DNA from: an uncultured Spirochaetales bacterium
Lineage (GTDB): Bacteria > Spirochaetota > Spirochaetia > Sphaerochaetales > Sphaerochaetaceae
Direction of reading: 5' to 3'
DNA length: 64,000 nucleotides
NCBI GenBank assembly: GCA_944388965.1
Contig: CALXKL010000007.1
Coordinates: 1 to 64,000 of the forward strand
The notes under the pieces were generated by a model. That model had not been told where the DNA came from. It ran no database searches and worked only from the letters and a program-made list of their open reading frames with translations. How positions within the stretch are numbered: the first letter of the stretch is position 1; each line of letters starts with the position of its first letter. A program made the position numbers and the translations under genes. This document shows positions 9,015 through 15,329 of the stretch, piece after piece.

Positions 9015-9022
9015 GCATAGAT

Positions 9023-9586
9023 TCATTCGAATACGGAGATTGCCCGTTCCACAGTTGCATTAAAGTCTTCTTCCAGACCGTCAAGCCAGTACTCAGGCCC
9101 TTCGAACTGGGACAGCACATTGTAGCCTTTGTGAATGTTGATTCCTTCAATAAAATCACTATAGCGTTCGAATCCCAGTTCATGCTTATCTGAGAAGGTG
9201 AATATCACACCAGAGGTGATAGTGTTGATGAAAGTATCGGTTCCATCTTTCTTTATGGCATTGACCGTGTCAGTGACTATGGAGATTTTTTCAATGCCGG
9301 CTTCTACTGCGTCGTCAATCAGCTTGATCATATCATATGGGTTGGAGCCCTCATGTATGTGGAAACAGGGGATATCTTCTACGGGACATGAATAATAGCG
9401 GATGGCGTCTAGGCTGTTTATGATGCAGTAAGTGGAGTCGTCAAAGACCAGTTCCACAACACACATGACGGTGTTATCCACATCAAAGGTATCATGGCGT
9501 ATCTTCACCAGCTTTTTCCCTACAAAACTTTTCAGTATGGAAATGTCCTGCCAATTGAATCCTGTAGTTATTATTATCTCGTTCAT
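9023..9586 (-). CDS. Putative immunity protein
   Basis: 187 aa, acidic, cytosolic, not assigned to a named family. The N-terminal half looks like a small alpha/beta domain (IIITTGFNWQDISILKSFVG, then VVELVFDDSTYCIIN). The C-terminus carries tryptophan-poor helical segments ending GLEEDFNATVERAISVFE. Its start overlaps the stop of the preceding toxin-like gene by 4 bp, a coupling typical of toxin/immunity pairs. The function is inferred from this position and from its acidic, soluble character. A nuclear-transport-like or SUKH-like fold is possible but not shown. Confidence 0.45.
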   Translation of the reverse strand: MNEIIITTGFNWQDISILKSFVGKKLVKIRHDTFDVDNTVMCVVELVFDDSTYCIINSLDAIRYYSCPVEDIPCFHIHEGSNPYDMIKLIDDAVEAGIEKISIVTDTVNAIKKDGTDTFINTITSGVIFTFSDKHELGFERYSDFIEGINIHKGYNVLSQFEGPEYWLDGLEEDFNATVERAISVFE

Positions 9587-9981
9587 TTCTTTCCTCCATT
9601 GGTTTTATCGCTTGTGAAGTGTATCTTCTGAGTCTTCACTTTCCCTTTGTAGCTTCCTTTTTTGATGTTGATATCGACAGCTGGGGAACCTTTAGAACTC
9701 GTTACAACTCTGTATGTTATCCTTGTTCCATCTGCCAGTGTCGCAATCCAGCCATGAGAAATGTCCTTCTTAGAGACGCACCCTTTACTGATTCTATCCG
9801 CAAAGTCTCGTGCTGTGGCATACACATTGGCGGACTGTATCTCTCTAACGCTAGAGGAATTTCCAGCTCTTCCAAAGTATCCTGCTTCAGTTACAGGATA
9901 ATCTTTGAGAAAACTGGAAGTCAAATTGTCATTTAAGTTCCTTCCTGCAGTATGTGGATTGCAGGGGTTATGTGTTCCCAT
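9583..9981 (-). CDS. Small toxin-like protein
   Basis: 132 aa from the ATG at 9981, 4 nt after a GAAAGGAGGC ribosome site. A longer frame reaching to 10125 runs through the DUF4417 gene and is rejected. The C-terminal half (ATARDFADRISKG, then DGTRITYRVVTSSKGSPAVD and an INIKKG...QKIHF end) resembles C-terminal domains of polymorphic toxins and phage-borne effectors, though I cannot name the family. There is no signal peptide. It overlaps DUF4417 upstream (14 bp) and the putative immunity gene downstream, so the three are translationally coupled. A toxic activity is an inference. Confidence 0.45.
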   Translation of the reverse strand: MGTHNPCNPHTAGRNLNDNLTSSFLKDYPVTEAGYFGRAGNSSSVREIQSANVYATARDFADRISKGCVSKKDISHGWIATLADGTRITYRVVTSSKGSPAVDINIKKGSYKGKVKTQKIHFTSDKTNGGKK

Positions 9982-10636
9982 TGTCGCCTCCTTTCCTGTG
10001 AGTTTCCTCAATACGACTCGAATAGCGGTGGAAATGAACCTGATGCAGGTACTCTCCGAAGATAACATCTGGCATGTAGCCATGGACAAGTACAACTGGT
10101 GGGTGCAGCTCATTGAGCATAGCATCTAATCCCTCCTTGAAAATCATCTTCTGATCCGTTGTTTGAATGCAGCCATGAGTGCTGATCGCAATCATTCTTT
10201 CTTTGGGAACACCAAGAAAGCAAAAGTCGAAACTATCCTTGTCGCTCCATCGAATACTCGGTATGACTGGTACACCATGTTTTTGAAAATAGAATCCAAC
10301 AGCCCTGTTCATATATGTGTTGGCTTCCTGCAAGCAGCGGGACTGCCCGACTGTCAAAGTGAAGTCTGGAGTCAGTATCCCATCGTAGAGTTGAAGAGTT
10401 GGTAGATATCTATCAGGCGAATGCAGAATTGGTGCAAAGCCTTTATCGTGCATGTAGAAATGAATATGCTGTCGATAATTTGAGGTCAGATTTCTTCGCT
10501 CAAACGGCCATAGGCCGTTGGGAATTTGGGCATTTTGGATATCCATCATCATTGGAATACCTGGCGCCCCTACGAATCTGGCTCCTTCCACAAGAAAGTT
10601 GAAGAAGCCATCATCAAACATTGTTTTTCGTGCCAT
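9968..10636 (-). CDS. DUF4417 protein
   Basis: 222 aa. Residues about 95-205 match DUF4417: a NRAVGFYFQKHGVPVIPSI segment, then RWSDKDSFDFCFLGVP, an ISTHGC motif and a conserved VHGYMPDVIFG strand. DUF4417 is frequent on phages and integrative elements; its biochemical role is not known to me. The first 80 residues (residues 1-28, DDGFFNFLVEGARFVGAPGI) are more variable. It is the first gene of a minus-strand operon driven by a promoter overlapped by the 19-bp repeat shared with the XRE gene. A short GGAGGAGGC ribosome site precedes the ATG. Confidence 0.75.
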   Translation of the reverse strand: MARKTMFDDGFFNFLVEGARFVGAPGIPMMMDIQNAQIPNGLWPFERRNLTSNYRQHIHFYMHDKGFAPILHSPDRYLPTLQLYDGILTPDFTLTVGQSRCLQEANTYMNRAVGFYFQKHGVPVIPSIRWSDKDSFDFCFLGVPKERMIAISTHGCIQTTDQKMIFKEGLDAMLNELHPPVVLVHGYMPDVIFGEYLHQVHFHRYSSRIEETHRKGGDNGNT

Positions 10637-10656
10637 AGTTTGCCTCCTCCGTAAAT

Positions 10657-10685
10657 ATATTAGCGTGTTCGCTAATTTCTAACAA
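10657..10685 (-). promoter_or_regulatory. Promoter of the DUF4417 operon with overlapping XRE operator
   Basis: On the minus strand, -35 TTGTTA (10680-10685) and -10 TAATAT (10657-10662) are 17 bp apart. The 19-bp element TGTTCGCTAATTTCTAACA (plus strand, 10666-10684) fills the spacer and -35, so a bound protein would block the polymerase. An internal dyad TTAGCG/CGCTAA is present. The same element precedes the XRE gene at 11821-11839 with one base changed. Confidence 0.7.
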
Positions 10686-10702
10686 TTGAGTAAAAAAAGA
10701 GA

Positions 10703-11398
10703 TCATCTTCTGTCCTCCATAATAACTAATCCCAGTTTTTTGAGTCTGATTTTCAGTGCTGTTGCTGATGTATTGAAGTCGTGTGCGAGTTCCCTCAGTT
10801 CCTTGCCATAGGGACATGTATCTATATTAACGGGATGGGTGAGCGTCCCTGTGATTTTCTCGAATTCTTTTTGGATAAGCTCCTTGGGCATAAGAAATGC
10901 TGAAGCGCAGTAGTTTGCCTGCCATTCTATGATTTCAATGTCAGTCATTGGCCGATATACCCCTGCGATGGCAGCCTTGGTGCTCACATGGTAATCGTAT
11001 GGATCTTTTCGGGTGTGTCTGAAACATTTCTTATGAAGAATCTGATGAAATCCTTCGTGAAGCGCTGTGAAGTTTTCAGCAGCTCTGTCAGGTAATTCTG
11101 TCAGAGTGGAATCAATCAGGATTGTTCCGGCTACTACATCAACCTTGAATGGCTTCATCCCTGACTGAAAGTAGGGCTTTGGCCATGCCCAGATATATCC
11201 ATCGGCATACGCTGTTGCTCCGAGAATGCTCTGATCTGGTGTCAGATACTTCCAGTCATACGGAACGTCGATACATTTCTCGATTACTTCATAAACGTCC
11301 AATGGCTTTGGCTTATATAGTCTCTCAGGGTCAAATACTTTGAGCAAATCTTCAGCTTTCCCTTCAAGTTGGCTCTTTGAATAATCGTAATGAAACAT
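10703..11398 (-). CDS. ImmA/IrrE-family metallopeptidase
   Basis: 231 aa, soluble. The zinc-protease signature HEGFH lies at residues 114-118 (TALHEGFHQILH), and a downstream glutamate helix EWQANYCASAFLMP (158-171) supplies the third ligand typical of the family. ImmA of ICEBs1 and IrrE of Deinococcus cleave a partner XRE repressor to induce element excision or a DNA-damage response. The gene starts 6 bp after the XRE gene that probably encodes its substrate. The C-terminal about 50 residues look like a small DNA-binding or regulatory helical tail (FNTSATALKIRLKKLGLV). Confidence 0.88.
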   Translation of the reverse strand: MFHYDYSKSQLEGKAEDLLKVFDPERLYKPKPLDVYEVIEKCIDVPYDWKYLTPDQSILGATAYADGYIWAWPKPYFQSGMKPFKVDVVAGTILIDSTLTELPDRAAENFTALHEGFHQILHKKCFRHTRKDPYDYHVSTKAAIAGVYRPMTDIEIIEWQANYCASAFLMPKELIQKEFEKITGTLTHPVNIDTCPYGKELRELAHDFNTSATALKIRLKKLGLVIMEDRR

Positions 11399-11404
11399 GT
11401 AATC

Positions 11405-11782
11405 CTATCTCTCCTCCTTTTCAGAGTTTTCAAGCATTTCTATAACCTTTATCCACTCCTTATCTCCAAATGACTTGTCACGAGCCATTCGGAGTGCAAC
11501 TCTGGCTTTCTCTGTGTTCATGATATATTCGGGCAAATCCGGAGAAACTGCATTCTCTCGTTCTTGTCCCGCTAGATCGAAAAGCTCATTGGTTTCCTCT
11601 TCTGTTAAACGTAAGGATTTTGCCATGAGATAAAGTTTGTCTTTCCCCGGCGGATAACGGTGTCCTTTCTCAATGTCACTCATGAATGCAGGGGCAATAT
11701 CGAGTTCGCCTGCCAGCCCTCTGAGAGTGAGTCCGATTGCCTTGCGTTTCTTCTCAACATATCTTCCGAAATCTCCAGTCAT
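11405..11782 (-). CDS. XRE-family repressor, partner of the ImmA peptidase
   Basis: 125 aa. Residues about 5-60 form an XRE helix-turn-helix (KAIGLTLRGLAGELDIAP, then FMSDIEKGHRYPP). The acidic C-terminal half, with ENAVSPDLPEYIM, would be the region cleaved or bound by ImmA. Length and order (repressor then peptidase) match ImmR/ImmA and DdrO/IrrE pairs. It probably binds the 19-bp element found upstream of itself (11821-11839) and of the DUF4417 operon, giving autoregulation and joint release after proteolysis. Confidence 0.85.
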   Translation of the reverse strand: MTGDFGRYVEKKRKAIGLTLRGLAGELDIAPAFMSDIEKGHRYPPGKDKLYLMAKSLRLTEEETNELFDLAGQERENAVSPDLPEYIMNTEKARVALRMARDKSFGDKEWIKVIEMLENSEKEER

Positions 11783-11820
11783 TGATGAAATCTCCTAAGC
11801 TCCTTGTCTATTTGTTATCT

Positions 11821-11839
11821 TGTTCGCTAAATTCTAACA
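11821..11839 (-). promoter_or_regulatory. Operator copy upstream of the XRE/ImmA operon
   Basis: TGTTCGCTAAATTCTAACA differs at one of 19 positions from the element at 10666-10684. It lies 39-57 bp before the XRE start, in the same orientation and at a similar distance as in the DUF4417 promoter. On the minus strand TTGACA-17-TTATTC lies immediately upstream of it, and a second arrangement GTGTTA-17-TAACAA overlaps it. Confidence 0.65.
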
Positions 11840-11887
11840 CAAGAATAAATCCATTCCAAAGTCCTTGTCAAGGGATGTTTTGAAGGG

Positions 11888-11916
11888 TTGCTAAAGATGT
11901 AAAATTGAAATAAAAT
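11888..11916 (+). promoter_or_regulatory. Promoter of the type I restriction-modification operon
   Basis: TTGCTA (11888-11893) and TAAAAT (11911-11916) are separated by 17 bp, 28 bp before the GTG of the small XRE gene. The whole divergent region 11783-11944 is A+T-rich. Confidence 0.55.
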
Positions 11917-11944
11917 ATCTAAAAACTAAATATAGGAGATTCTA

Positions 11945-12154
11945 GTGTCCGTATCATATAAGAAGCTGTGGAAGTTGCTTATCGATAGAAATATGACCAG
12001 AACGGAGTTGCGCAAGCAGGCTGGGTTCTCGACAGCAGCTCTTGCAAAGCTTGGAAAAGATGAGAATGTAAACACTGAAGTCCTGGTTAAGATTTGCACT
12101 ACCTTGGACTGCAATTTATCTGACATCATGGAAATCTCCAAGGAAACAGAGTAA
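11945..12154 (+). CDS. Small XRE/HTH_26-type regulator of the hsd operon
   Basis: 69 aa, starting with GTG 6 nt after AGGAG. It is a single helix-turn-helix domain (LWKLLIDRNMTRTELRKQAG, then VLVKICTTLDCNLSDIM). The stop overlaps the hsdM start (TAATG), so the two are translationally coupled. Small control proteins of this kind delay restriction relative to modification when an R-M element enters a new cell. That role is inferred from position; no C-box-type operator was recognised. Confidence 0.8.
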   Translation: MSVSYKKLWKLLIDRNMTRTELRKQAGFSTAALAKLGKDENVNTEVLVKICTTLDCNLSDIMEISKETE

Positions 12155-13983
12155 TGGATAATCAGAACTTCAATCAGCTTGTGTCTTTCATATTCGGCAT
12201 AGCCAATGACTGCCTCGTGGATAAATATGATGTAGGTGACTACAGGAAGGTGATTCTTCCAATGATTGTCATTAGAAGGCTTGATGCGGTATTGGAACCT
12301 ACAAAAGAAGAAGTCCTGAATACTAAGAAAGTACTGGAGTCGCAGGGAATTTTAGATATGGATGATGTTTTGGCTGGTGTTGCGAAGCAGTCATTTTCCA
12401 ACAGTTCTCCATACATTTTGAAGGATCTGAAATCCAGGACAAACAAACAACAATTGAAAAGGGATTTCACACTATATCTCAATGGGTTCTCGAAGAATGT
12501 TCAGGACATAATCGACAAATTCGGGTTCAGAGCTCAGATAGATACACTTTGTGACTACGATATTCTTGGAATGCTGATAAATAAGTTGACAGATTCTTCA
12601 ATCAATCTGTCAAACAGACCTGTCCTTGACTCTAATGGTAAAGAGATACTTCCAGCTCTCGACAACCATACTATGGGCACTGTATTTGAGGAAGTTATAA
12701 GGAAATTCAATGAAGAGACGAATGTAACAGATGCAGGGCGGCATTTCACACCTCGGGATATTGTTGAGCTCATTGCAGATCTTGCATTCATTCCTGTTGA
12801 AGAGAAGGTGCAAAGCACAACATATAGGATTTATGACGGTGCTTGTGGTACTGGTGGAATGCTTACCGTTGCAGAAGAGCGAATCAAGAGAATGGCAGAT
12901 AAAACTGATAAGAAAGTATCCATACATCTGTTTGGACAGGAACTTGCCAAAGAGACGTATGCAATTGCCAAATCCGATATGCTGCTGAAAGGAGAAGGGA
13001 TACAGTCTGAGAACATCAAGCTAGGGTCAACCATTTCTCAGGATGCTTTCCGTCGTCAGACTTTTGACTTCATGTTGTCCAATCCTCCTTTTGGAACACC
13101 TTGGAAGTCCGATCTGAAAATATGGGGAGATATCAAGAAGGAAGATATTGATGATCCTCGTTTCCGATTGGATTATGATGGTCGTGATTTTTCTGTGATT
13201 CCTGATATCGGGGATCCTCAGATGCTCTTTCTTGCAAACAATATCAGCAAAATGAAGAAAGATACCGTGCTCGGCAGCAGGATTGTTGAGGTACATAACG
13301 GCTCGGCACTTTTCACAGGAAAAGCAGGGCAGGGGCCATCTAATCTCAGACAGTACATCTTAGAAAACGATTTACTTGAAGCTATTGTCGCTCTGCCAGA
13401 GAAGATGTTTTACAACACAGGCATAGGCACCTATCTCTGGGTGCTTGCAAATAAGAAAGAAGAAAGGCGTAAGGGGAAAGTACAGCTGATTGATGCGACA
13501 TCTTTCAAAACCGCATTACGAAAGAATCTTGGAGAAAAGAATGCCACCATTTCTTCTGAAGATCGGCACAGGATACTTGATCTTTACATGCAGTTTGACA
13601 AAGCAGATCCAGAGTATAGCAAAGTATTTGACAACTCGGGGTTTGGGTATTGGGAAGTGCCTGTGCTTACACCACGGCTAGATGAGGATGGTAAACCTAT
13701 TCTTGATAAGAAAGGTAAGCCAATCAAACCAGATAAAGATACTGAGATTGTTCCGTTCTCTTATGAAGGCGGAGTCGGCGCTTTCATCAAGAATGAAGTC
13801 CTGCCATACAACCCTAATGCATATTACATGGCTGGAACAGAGAAAATTGGCTATGAAATTTCATTCACAAAATATTTCTATAAACCAGTAAAGCTGAGAA
13901 GTCTAGGGGAAATCTTGGCTGATGTTAAAGCTCGAGAAAAAGAAATGAGTACGCTAGTGCATGCTCTTATGGAGGATAATTGA
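12154..13983 (+). CDS. hsdM: Type I restriction-modification methyltransferase subunit
   Basis: 609 aa. An N-terminal HsdM helical domain (residues 1-150) precedes the N6-adenine methylase: FTPRDIVELIADL near 190, the SAM site DGACGTGG at 228-235, and the catalytic NPPF at 310-313. It methylates adenine in the bipartite site chosen by HsdS and forms the M2S core. Length is somewhat above the family average because of an insertion near 500-540 (repeated DEDGKPILDKKGKPIKPDKD). Its stop overlaps hsdS by one base. Confidence 0.95.
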   Translation: MDNQNFNQLVSFIFGIANDCLVDKYDVGDYRKVILPMIVIRRLDAVLEPTKEEVLNTKKVLESQGILDMDDVLAGVAKQSFSNSSPYILKDLKSRTNKQQLKRDFTLYLNGFSKNVQDIIDKFGFRAQIDTLCDYDILGMLINKLTDSSINLSNRPVLDSNGKEILPALDNHTMGTVFEEVIRKFNEETNVTDAGRHFTPRDIVELIADLAFIPVEEKVQSTTYRIYDGACGTGGMLTVAEERIKRMADKTDKKVSIHLFGQELAKETYAIAKSDMLLKGEGIQSENIKLGSTISQDAFRRQTFDFMLSNPPFGTPWKSDLKIWGDIKKEDIDDPRFRLDYDGRDFSVIPDIGDPQMLFLANNISKMKKDTVLGSRIVEVHNGSALFTGKAGQGPSNLRQYILENDLLEAIVALPEKMFYNTGIGTYLWVLANKKEERRKGKVQLIDATSFKTALRKNLGEKNATISSEDRHRILDLYMQFDKADPEYSKVFDNSGFGYWEVPVLTPRLDEDGKPILDKKGKPIKPDKDTEIVPFSYEGGVGAFIKNEVLPYNPNAYYMAGTEKIGYEISFTKYFYKPVKLRSLGEILADVKAREKEMSTLVHALMEDN

Positions 13984-15326
13984 TGAAGCAATATCCCTCA
14001 TACAAGGCTACAGAGATAAAGTGGTTGAGGCAGTATCCTTCTCACTGGATATTAGTTCCGTCTAAACGAATATTTAGTAATCCAAAACAAAAGAACATCG
14101 GAGAACAAGAAAAGAATATATTGGCACTAACACTAAAAGGAGTGGTAAGGAATGATCCGGCGAATCCTATAGGACTTGCACCATCAGATTACTCTTCTTA
14201 CCAGATATTCGATAAAGATGATCTCGTATTTAAACTCATTGATTTAGAAAATGTTGCGACAAGCAGGGTTGGAATTGTCCCAGAGCAAGGAGCTATGAGC
14301 TCTGCATACATAAGGTTTTCCTTGCGAAATAATGGTGAATATATAAGGTATTTCTTTTATCAGTATTACGATTTGTGGTTAAGGCATGTTTTTAACGGGC
14401 TTGGAGCAGGCGTGCGACAAACTTTGTCTGCAGATGATTTGGGGCAATTAAAGATAGTAGTGCCGCCGCTAGATGAACAGCGTCATATTGTTAAATACAT
14501 TGATTGGAAAACTTCTGAGATTAATCAGCTCATCAACGTATATCAGAAGCAGATAAAGCTATTAGAAGAATATTTGCAGGTATTCATCGACCAGTGTATT
14601 ACTTCCGGGCTACATTCTTCAGTTAATATGAAGGAATCCAAAGCCGAATGGATGGGGTTTGTACCAGCTTCTTGGCAAGAAATGCGGATTAAGGACATTT
14701 GTCGAGAAAAGAATATTCGGTCTGTTGATGGGAAAGAACCTCACTTGTCAATGAGCCAGAAAAGGGGGCTTGTTACAGACGATGATGATATGACAAGGCC
14801 TTTCTTATCTGAATCGTATATTGGCGGAAAGGTGTGTGAGGAAAATGATCTTGTTCTGAACAGGTTGAAAGCGCATTTAGGGGTTTTTGCTCTTGCGCCA
14901 CAAATTGGCGTCATTAGTCCTGACTATACTGTCTTGAAAATCGATACGGATAGGGTCATTCCAAAATACGCAGAGTATATGCTTAAGTCCAATTCCTGCC
15001 GAAGAGAACTTGTTACACGAGTCCGAGGTATAACAGAAGGTTTTTGGCGCTTGTATACAGAAGACCTGTATTCAATCAGGATTTGTATTCCTTCTCTTGA
15101 TGAACAGGCTGAAATACTGTCTGTTATTGAAACTAAAGAAAGATTGATAAAGGACTGCATTGGACAAATCACAAAAGAAATAGAGCTTATTGCAGAGTAC
15201 AAGAAAACTCTGATTTCCAGTGTAGTCACCGGCCAGGTTGATGTACGTGATGCTCAGATTCCTGAGTATGCGACTGTTGAGTTGAATGATGTTTCGGATG
15301 ATTCTGATGTGGAGATAGAGGGGTAA
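13983..15326 (+). CDS. hsdS: Type I restriction-modification specificity subunit
   Basis: 447 aa with the usual two halves, each a target-recognition domain plus a conserved helical spacer. The first half starts WLRQYPSHW and ends PPLDEQRHIVKYIDWKTSEI; the second starts WMGFVPASWQEMRIKDI and ends PSLDEQAEILSVIETKERLI. It picks a bipartite DNA site, one half per domain. The site cannot be predicted from sequence alone. ATG 13983 sits in a TGATG overlap with hsdM. No invertible or duplicate partial hsdS was found nearby, so phase variation is not suggested. Confidence 0.93.
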   Translation: MKQYPSYKATEIKWLRQYPSHWILVPSKRIFSNPKQKNIGEQEKNILALTLKGVVRNDPANPIGLAPSDYSSYQIFDKDDLVFKLIDLENVATSRVGIVPEQGAMSSAYIRFSLRNNGEYIRYFFYQYYDLWLRHVFNGLGAGVRQTLSADDLGQLKIVVPPLDEQRHIVKYIDWKTSEINQLINVYQKQIKLLEEYLQVFIDQCITSGLHSSVNMKESKAEWMGFVPASWQEMRIKDICREKNIRSVDGKEPHLSMSQKRGLVTDDDDMTRPFLSESYIGGKVCEENDLVLNRLKAHLGVFALAPQIGVISPDYTVLKIDTDRVIPKYAEYMLKSNSCRRELVTRVRGITEGFWRLYTEDLYSIRICIPSLDEQAEILSVIETKERLIKDCIGQITKEIELIAEYKKTLISSVVTGQVDVRDAQIPEYATVELNDVSDDSDVEIEG

Positions 15327-15329
15327 AGC

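Noticed and set aside
9982-10125. N-terminal extension of the small toxin-like protein
   Set aside because: It would run inside the DUF4417 gene in another frame, is Cys/Ser/Met-rich, and the ATG at 9981 has a much better ribosome site.
13980-15326. Phase-variable hsdS by inversion, suggested by the serine recombinase on the same island
   Set aside because: No second or partial hsdS and no inverted repeats around hsdS were seen in the window.
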